Positions 7,272 through 12,347 of a stretch of DNA of 12,347 bases are shown in pieces; the first letter of the stretch is position 1; each line of letters opens with the position of its first letter. The notes under the pieces are model-generated. The model was not told the DNA's origin. It worked only from the letters and a program-made list of their open reading frames with translations, and searched no databases. The position numbers and the translations under genes were made by a program. Source of the stretch: Puniceicoccales bacterium (GTDB taxonomy: Bacteria > Verrucomicrobiota > Verrucomicrobiia > Opitutales > JAIRKQ01); the NCBI GenBank assembly GCA_031289835.1, contig JAITOW010000062.1, positions 1 to 12,347 of the forward strand, written 5' to 3'.

Positions 7272-8092
7272 TTGTGAGGCTTCCTGCGCCACTTCTTGAC
7301 AAAGTATACTAGCATAGCTCCGGCTGCGAACAAAAAAAGCGAGTAAAACTGGCCCTGGGATAGCCCCAAAATCTTTGGCATATCGGTCTCCCTGTAAACC
7401 TCCGTGGCTATGCGTGCAATGGAATACCCTATCAAAAATTCGCCCGTTAACTGCCCCTTCGATGGATTCCTCGAAAGCCAAAAACGAAGCTGAACGTATA
7501 TGAATAGCAAGAATCCTTCCGCAAATCCTTCATAAAGCTGAGAAGGATGTCTAGGCAAAAGTGTCAGCGCATCCAGGTCACTCTGCGGAAAAATGATAGC
7601 CCACGGAACATAGGAAACTTTACCATATAGCTCACCGTTCACAAAATTCGCTATTCTCCCAAGAAACAAACCCATGGGAGCAATGGAAGAGCAAATATCC
7701 CCCAGTTCAAGGATACTGACCTTGTTTAGCTTGCAAAACAGCCACATGGCCAATGCAACTCCTACGAATCCGCCATGGCTCGCCATTCCCCCTTCCCAAA
7801 TCCTAAAAACGGACCGCGGATCCCTGATAAATTCGCTCAAATCGTACATCAACATGTAGCCGAGGCGGCCACCGACAATTACTCCGATAATTGCGTAGGA
7901 TAGGAAGGAAATGTTTTGATCATGCGAAAGGGATGACCGCTCGCGATTTGAGTACATGTTCATCATCCAAAGTGCGATCAAAAAGCTAACTGCGTAACAT
8001 ACCCCATACCAGCGTATCCCTTCAACATGCGACGACCACCCATTAAATTTTATGAAAAACGGGTCAATGTTATGGACAACATGTGCAAGCAT
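7268..8092 (-). CDS. lgt: prolipoprotein diacylglyceryl transferase
   Basis: Inner-membrane enzyme that transfers a diacylglyceryl group from phosphatidylglycerol to the lipobox cysteine of prolipoproteins, the first step of lipoprotein maturation. Hallmarks: IRWYG at 26-30, GGRLGYM at 74-80, HGG at 106-108, the Lgt signature GRIANFVNGELYG at 145-157, HPSQLYE at 182-188 and ARIATEVYRETD at 226-237, which carries the conserved C-terminal arginines. Several hydrophobic membrane helices span its 274 residues, the normal length. The ATG at 8092 has one of the few good ribosome binding sites in the window and follows the MFS gene by 12 nt. Its TAA stop overlaps the convergent gspF stop by 4 nt. 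Intact. Confidence 0.97.
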   Translation of the reverse strand: MLAHVVHNIDPFFIKFNGWSSHVEGIRWYGVCYAVSFLIALWMMNMYSNRERSSLSHDQNISFLSYAIIGVIVGGRLGYMLMYDLSEFIRDPRSVFRIWEGGMASHGGFVGVALAMWLFCKLNKVSILELGDICSSIAPMGLFLGRIANFVNGELYGKVSYVPWAIIFPQSDLDALTLLPRHPSQLYEGFAEGFLLFIYVQLRFWLSRNPSKGQLTGEFLIGYSIARIATEVYRETDMPKILGLSQGQFYSLFLFAAGAMLVYFVKKWRRKPHN

Positions 8093-8101
8093 CGTCGAAA
8101 T

Positions 8102-8106
8102 TCCTT
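8102..8106 (-). promoter_or_regulatory. ribosome binding site of lgt
   Basis: Minus-strand AAGGA lies 9 nt before the lgt ATG and overlaps the stop codon of the upstream MFS gene (TAAGGA). Its position supports ATG 8092 as the lgt start and suggests coupled translation. It is the clearest Shine-Dalgarno match among the genes here. Confidence 0.6.
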
Positions 8107-9328
8107 AGTCATAATTTTTAAAAAATCTTGCATTCTTGCGTATGCAGAAGCAACCGATCATGGAAAGTAGCGCGAGGAACGCCGCAATATTGCCGATACA
8201 TGAAAACGAGCAGCCACAACCAAGCAGCAAATATCCTATAAATGGAGACACAAAGCTGCGCATTCCGACGAATGCCGTACTCGCACTCACGTACTGACTG
8301 AGCTTATCTTTGTCCACAATCTTCGTGACCCAAAGACACCAAATCACCTCGCCACCACCATACCCTATCCCCATGAAAATTGCAGATAAGGATAGCATAA
8401 TTACATTCGTTGAATTAAAGAAAAAAACAAACTCGAGCAACAAAAATAAATCCACGACGATGCGCATTTGCACAAGCGATAGCCTGTCGAAAATTTTTCC
8501 CCAGAGAATGGAACTCGATATGCGACAAATGTACGGAATTGTCGATATGATCAGTGCCGTTGCAAGGTTTGAAATATTAATGCCATACTTCTCATTGGCC
8601 AAGTATTCCGCACGCAAAGGCAGTGTCATTTGGTTGGCAACACCGGTCAGCATCATTATGATGAGTACCGTAAAAAACAATTTGTCCTGCCAAATTATTT
8701 TAAAATTCGATAGCAGCGAACTGTTCTCCTGGTGGGGTATTGGCCGCGAAGGAATTTTGTAAAATGCATAGGCTGCCCCCGCCGAAGCAACCGCAATAAT
8801 TAGCAAAATTAGGCGGTAATTCTCCAGTCCAGAATCGAGGATAAACCCTCCAATTGGGGAAAAAAGCGCCGTTGCCACCGGAAGTATCATCAGCGCATGG
8901 GCCAATTTGTAGCCACGCTCCTTTTTGCTGTAATTGCTACCGTAAACGTCGGCCATGAGGGGGATGTATTGTTTGAACAGCACCCTAGCCATGGCTATCG
9001 GGATGAAATACATCCAAAATGAACGTGTGCAAACACTTACCAGTAGCATGCCCACGATCAGAGTGAAGTAAAACATACAAATTTTTGTCGCGGGAGTATG
9101 CGTCAGCTTGGAAGCTAAGCTTACCATTATCGGCGCAAATAGCAACCCGGCAAAACCGATGGAAGATAATACCGCTTTGCATATGTTCGATGCATGGAAC
9201 ACGCGTATGGCAATTAGAAGGACGAATATCTTAAACCCTCCTTCGAGAATACCTGTGAAGAAGCAGCGTACGTTATCGTAAATAAATGTCTGGCGCGAGC
9301 GTTCGGTGAGAGAAAGTTTACTCCACAT
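8105..9328 (-). CDS. major facilitator superfamily (MFS) transporter, substrate unknown
   Basis: A 407-residue, strongly hydrophobic protein with about 12 predicted membrane helices (roughly 26-44, 50-72, 82-99, 105-122, 143-163, 170-190, then a loop to about 215, and a second set from about 217 to 396). This 6+6 pattern with a central polar loop is that of MFS carriers. A motif A-like GKIFDRLS (277-284) sits between helices in the second half, while the first-half copy is degenerate. Nothing identifies the substrate. It lies between an ABC exporter (47 nt upstream) and lgt (12 nt downstream) on one strand, so it is probably co-transcribed with both. The ATG at 9328 has no convincing ribosome binding site. 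Confidence 0.82.
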   Translation of the reverse strand: MWSKLSLTERSRQTFIYDNVRCFFTGILEGGFKIFVLLIAIRVFHASNICKAVLSSIGFAGLLFAPIMVSLASKLTHTPATKICMFYFTLIVGMLLVSVCTRSFWMYFIPIAMARVLFKQYIPLMADVYGSNYSKKERGYKLAHALMILPVATALFSPIGGFILDSGLENYRLILLIIAVASAGAAYAFYKIPSRPIPHQENSSLLSNFKIIWQDKLFFTVLIIMMLTGVANQMTLPLRAEYLANEKYGINISNLATALIISTIPYICRISSSILWGKIFDRLSLVQMRIVVDLFLLLEFVFFFNSTNVIMLSLSAIFMGIGYGGGEVIWCLWVTKIVDKDKLSQYVSASTAFVGMRSFVSPFIGYLLLGCGCSFSCIGNIAAFLALLSMIGCFCIRKNARFFKNYD

Positions 9329-9375
9329 AACCGTATCATCTCTATTGTCGCCGTTAAGTTTTACAAGAATCTTTT

Positions 9376-11145
9376 CTATGTCCTTCCACCGCGCTGCTTT
9401 TGATATAAACTGTAATACACAGAGTTTGTTCGTTGCTCAAGTTCCTGGGGTGTCCCCTCCTCAACTATGTTTCCTTTTTCGATGACAAACACCCTGTCAA
9501 CGATCGACATCATCGTAAACCTATGCGAAATAAGAATTGCGGTTTTGTCAACAATTAGGGCTTCTATGGCTTTGTGTATGGCGTGCTCGCCGTTTGCGTC
9601 GAGCGCCGATGTGGCCTCATCCAGGATCAAAATGGGAGCGTTCCTCAGAAAAGCCCGCGCCAAAGCAATTCTCTGTTTTTGTCCACCGGATAGCCTCATG
9701 CCACCCTCGCCAACATTTGTATCGTAGCCACCATCAAATTCAACAATGAAATCGTGGGCATACGCCTTCTTCGCCGCTTCAATGACCTCGGAGTGCATTG
9801 ACCCTGGGGCACTCCACAGTATATTTTCGAAAATCGTACCATTTATCAGCGTTGGTGCCTGAGGAACGATGGAAATGTTGCGGCGGAGATCCCGCAGGCG
9901 TATATCGCGCACATCGATCCCATCGATCGTAACCTTTCCGCTGGTCACGTCATAGAAGCGCAGAATCAGGTTTATGATCGTCGTCTTACCGGCTCCACTT
10001 CTGCCAACAAGGGCATAGGTTTTGCCACGTTTCATGTCGATGTTCACTCCGTGAAGAACTTCGCAATGCTCATCATAGCCAAAGTGTACGCCATTGAACG
10101 AAATGTTTGAAATAGTGCCGATTTCGACTGGATTTTGAGGATCCGTTATCTCTTCGGGGCGGTTCAGCAGATCTTCGATTCGCTCGAAGCTGGCCATCCC
10201 ACCTTTTATTTGACCATTTAACCTCGCTAGCTTTTTGATTGGATCGTAGCTGAAATAAAGGGCTCCGGTGAGGGCGATGAAGACATCCGCACCTATGCCC
10301 CGGGAGTAGGTATACGCCATTGCGATTCCAACACCCGCGGCTGCAACTACTTCTATGATTGGGGATGTCATCACGGAATACTTAACCGTTTTCATGACGG
10401 AGTACATCACCCGGTTGCACATGGAGCGGTACTTGGACACCTCGGAATCTTCCATGGCAAATGCACGCACCTCCAGAACGGCCGATAGGTTGTGGGCGAG
10501 TTGAGTCATGATTCCTTCCGTATCCTTTTGCAGCGCAAGTGTCTTTTTTCGCACTTTTTCGCCAATCAATTTGACGGGGACCACTATCGCCGGAATGGCG
10601 CATATGAATATCAGCAAAATCACCACATCCGATTGCTTCCAACACAGGTACACCAAAGCAGAAATAGCTCCCGCCAAGGCCATTGGTTGCTTGATTATTT
10701 CCTGGGAAACCTCGATTATGGTGCACTGGAGAACGCTGGTATCGTTCAGCGATTTCGTTATCAGCTCACCGGGCTCAGTTTTTTTAAAAAATTCGAGGGG
10801 AAGTCTCTGAATCTTGTCGAACACCATCACCCTAATTTCCTGCAAAATTGCTTGGCCACAATATCCGATGTAATACGCGTTTAGAATTTCGCAGCCCGCC
10901 CGCAATGCCATGACCAATATCGGTAAAGTTGCAAATAAAGCCACCGTGAGGGTAGGAATATTTCGTTGGTCAAAAAACGTCTGAGAGGCAAACTTCAGCA
11001 TAATTGGAATCCCGAAACCGCTGGTAATTCCGTACAAAATACCACTTATTATCGCTATGAAAAGTTGAAATTTTGTTTTTCGCAGCAAGCCGACATATTT
11101 CCCGAGTCCCCTATATTTGGCGAATTTACTCTTTGCCTTCGTCAT
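9376..11145 (-). CDS. MsbA-like ABC exporter (fused permease and ATPase)
   Basis: Type IV ABC exporter half-transporter with an N-terminal six-helix membrane domain (about 30-320) and a C-terminal nucleotide-binding domain (about 345-590). Numbered from the GTG at 11151, the ATPase motifs are complete: Walker A GRSGAGKT 383-390, Q-loop Q431, signature LSGGQ 487-491, Walker B ILILDE 507-512, H-loop H543. It should act as a homodimer in the inner membrane. Length and layout match MsbA, the lipid A flippase, and neighbouring lgt and DUF374 genes suit an envelope-lipid role, but drug or peptide exporters look alike and the substrate is unproven. I chose ATG 11145 (589 residues); GTG 11151, 8 nt after a weak GAAAG, is the alternative. 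It heads the ABC-MFS-lgt group and is divergent from dxr. Confidence 0.9.
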   Translation of the reverse strand: MTKAKSKFAKYRGLGKYVGLLRKTKFQLFIAIISGILYGITSGFGIPIMLKFASQTFFDQRNIPTLTVALFATLPILVMALRAGCEILNAYYIGYCGQAILQEIRVMVFDKIQRLPLEFFKKTEPGELITKSLNDTSVLQCTIIEVSQEIIKQPMALAGAISALVYLCWKQSDVVILLIFICAIPAIVVPVKLIGEKVRKKTLALQKDTEGIMTQLAHNLSAVLEVRAFAMEDSEVSKYRSMCNRVMYSVMKTVKYSVMTSPIIEVVAAAGVGIAMAYTYSRGIGADVFIALTGALYFSYDPIKKLARLNGQIKGGMASFERIEDLLNRPEEITDPQNPVEIGTISNISFNGVHFGYDEHCEVLHGVNIDMKRGKTYALVGRSGAGKTTIINLILRFYDVTSGKVTIDGIDVRDIRLRDLRRNISIVPQAPTLINGTIFENILWSAPGSMHSEVIEAAKKAYAHDFIVEFDGGYDTNVGEGGMRLSGGQKQRIALARAFLRNAPILILDEATSALDANGEHAIHKAIEALIVDKTAILISHRFTMMSIVDRVFVIEKGNIVEEGTPQELEQRTNSVYYSLYQKQRGGRT

Positions 11146-11205
11146 ATACACGATCTACGCTTTCAATAAAAAAAACCTTTGCAAGACGTAAATTTTGGCC
11201 AGCCT

Positions 11206-12347
11206 ATGATCGGTATGATTCACGGCGTGACCATATTCGGTGCAACTGGGTCGATAGGGACCAGTGCCATCAACGTCATCGGGCGCAATCGTGGCAAATT
11301 CAAAATCGTCGGCCTATCGGCGCATTCCAACTTCTCGAAACTTGCGCACATTGCCCGCGAATTCGGTGTGAAAAAGATTGGCGTTGCCGATCGGCAAAAG
11401 TTCATATCCGAGCGCGCGGAAAAATTATTTCCCCCAGGAACGGTGTTTTTTTTTGGCGTTGGGGGGAATTGCGAGTTAGCCGTTGATGAACACGCCGATG
11501 CGGTGCTCATGGCGATTTCCGGAACCGCCGGCATTTTGCCGACCATGGCAGCCATAGGTGCGCGCAAGACCGTCATGCTTGCGAGCAAGGAAGTGCTGGT
11601 TGCCGCCGGAAAATTTGTGATGGCGGAGGCCAAACGGCTCGGTGTACAAATCTTGCCCGTAGACAGCGAACACAACGCGATTTTTCAATGCTTGAAGGAT
11701 GGGGAAAGGTTTGTGAAAAGGGTCATTTTGACCGCCTCCGGTGGCCCGTTCAGGAACCATAGCCGAGCCCAGCTGGCGGCGGTGACGGTGGAAGATGCGC
11801 TCAAGCATCCAACCTGGTCCATGGGGGCGAAGATCACCGTCGATTCCTCGACAATGGTGAATAAAGGCTTTGAAATGATCGAGGCCAAGTGGCTATTTAG
11901 CCTAACTCCCGAGCAGATCTCCGCCGTTGTTCATCCGGAGAGCATAGTTCACTCCTTCGTTGAATTCTGCGACGGTTCCATGCTCGGCCAACTGGCACCG
12001 CACAACATGGAGTATCCCATAGCGAATTGCCTATTCCACCCCTCCCGGGAGCAAAACGATTCCCGAGGTCTTAGTCTGAGCGAAATCGGCAAATTAACTT
12101 TCGAGGAGCCGAATTACGAGCTGTTTCCATGCCTGAGACTGGCGGAAACGTGTTTGCGAAACGGTGGAAACTTGGCCTCCGTGTTTCTCGGCGCCGACGG
12201 GGTAGCCGTGGAAGCATTTTTAGCGAAAAAAATAGCTTACCTGGACATATATCGCATAATCAGCGAAACTCTCTCCTCCTATTCCGGCGAGCAAGAACAG
12301 ACCCTGGAAGCCGCTTCGGAGACCATAACCCGCGCAAGAAACTTAGC
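11206..12347 (+). CDS. dxr: 1-deoxy-D-xylulose 5-phosphate reductoisomerase, C-terminus beyond the window
   Basis: Converts DXP to 2-C-methyl-D-erythritol 4-phosphate with NADPH, the committed step of the MEP isoprenoid pathway, in the cytoplasm. The first 380 codons are present. With a usual length near 390-400 residues, only a short tail is missing. NADPH-binding GATGSIG is at 12-18. Metal ligands D153 and E155 lie in VDSEHNAIFQ, with TASGGPF at 176-182. Substrate residues H201, W204, S214, N219, K220 and ligand E223 lie in the stretch HPTWSM to EMIEAKW. It starts at ATG 11206 or 11215 in the same frame, neither with a Shine-Dalgarno. The 60-bp gap to the divergent exporter shows no convincing promoter. 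Residues 126-132 read ASKEVLV where many homologues have ANKESLV. Confidence 0.96.
   Translation, partial: MIGMIHGVTIFGATGSIGTSAINVIGRNRGKFKIVGLSAHSNFSKLAHIAREFGVKKIGVADRQKFISERAEKLFPPGTVFFFGVGGNCELAVDEHADAVLMAISGTAGILPTMAAIGARKTVMLASKEVLVAAGKFVMAEAKRLGVQILPVDSEHNAIFQCLKDGERFVKRVILTASGGPFRNHSRAQLAAVTVEDALKHPTWSMGAKITVDSSTMVNKGFEMIEAKWLFSLTPEQISAVVHPESIVHSFVEFCDGSMLGQLAPHNMEYPIANCLFHPSREQNDSRGLSLSEIGKLTFEEPNYELFPCLRLAETCLRNGGNLASVFLGADGVAVEAFLAKKIAYLDIYRIISETLSSYSGEQEQTLEAASETITRARNL

Noticed and set aside
8310..8762. 150-codon plus-strand open frame
   Set aside because: Antisense to the MFS gene. It is a reverse-strand shadow of hydrophobic codons.
11220..11675. 151-codon minus-strand open frame
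   Set aside because: Antisense to dxr, whose conserved motifs fix the plus strand as coding.

Overview
The window reads as ordinary chromosomal housekeeping DNA from a Gram-negative (diderm) bacterium. I found no mobile element, CRISPR array, prophage, toxin-antitoxin pair or defence locus. Lgt, an MsbA-like exporter, a DUF374 acyltransferase and type II secretion/type IV pilus parts point to a two-membrane envelope. Dxr shows the MEP route to isoprenoids. The zinc-less MetRS with its LSWGIELPFDKEYVTYVWFD stretch and the Dxr motif ASKEVLV remind me of Verrucomicrobiota (PVC group). That placement is from memory and is moderate at best.

Layout. Positions 1-5960 are one long minus-strand run, transcribed right to left: psd, gspE, metG, a DUF374 acyltransferase, tRNA-Cys, malQ. 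psd and gspE overlap by 4 nt, the metG-to-DUF374 gap is 3 nt, and the other gaps are 33 to 115 nt. A short AT-rich divergent region (5961-6044) separates psd from plus-strand gspF. gspF converges on a second minus-strand group, ABC exporter, MFS transporter and lgt (11145 to 7268), and its stop overlaps the lgt stop. Across another short divergent gap, dxr runs right and leaves the window just before its C-terminus. No gene-free stretch is longer than about 120 bases.

How the genes relate. Most of the protein genes serve the envelope: psd makes phosphatidylethanolamine, the DUF374 protein and the MsbA-like exporter probably handle lipid or lipid A intermediates, lgt lipidates lipoproteins, and GspE/GspF drive assembly of a pseudopilus or pilus. 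dxr supplies precursors for undecaprenyl carriers. metG and tRNA-Cys serve translation, and malQ serves glycogen or maltodextrin turnover.

Most noteworthy points: an unusually small GspE-type ATPase without the N-terminal domain or zinc-binding cysteines; separation of gspE from gspF by psd; overlapping divergent promoters, with the psd promoter predicting a nearly leaderless mRNA; and a general lack of good Shine-Dalgarno sequences.
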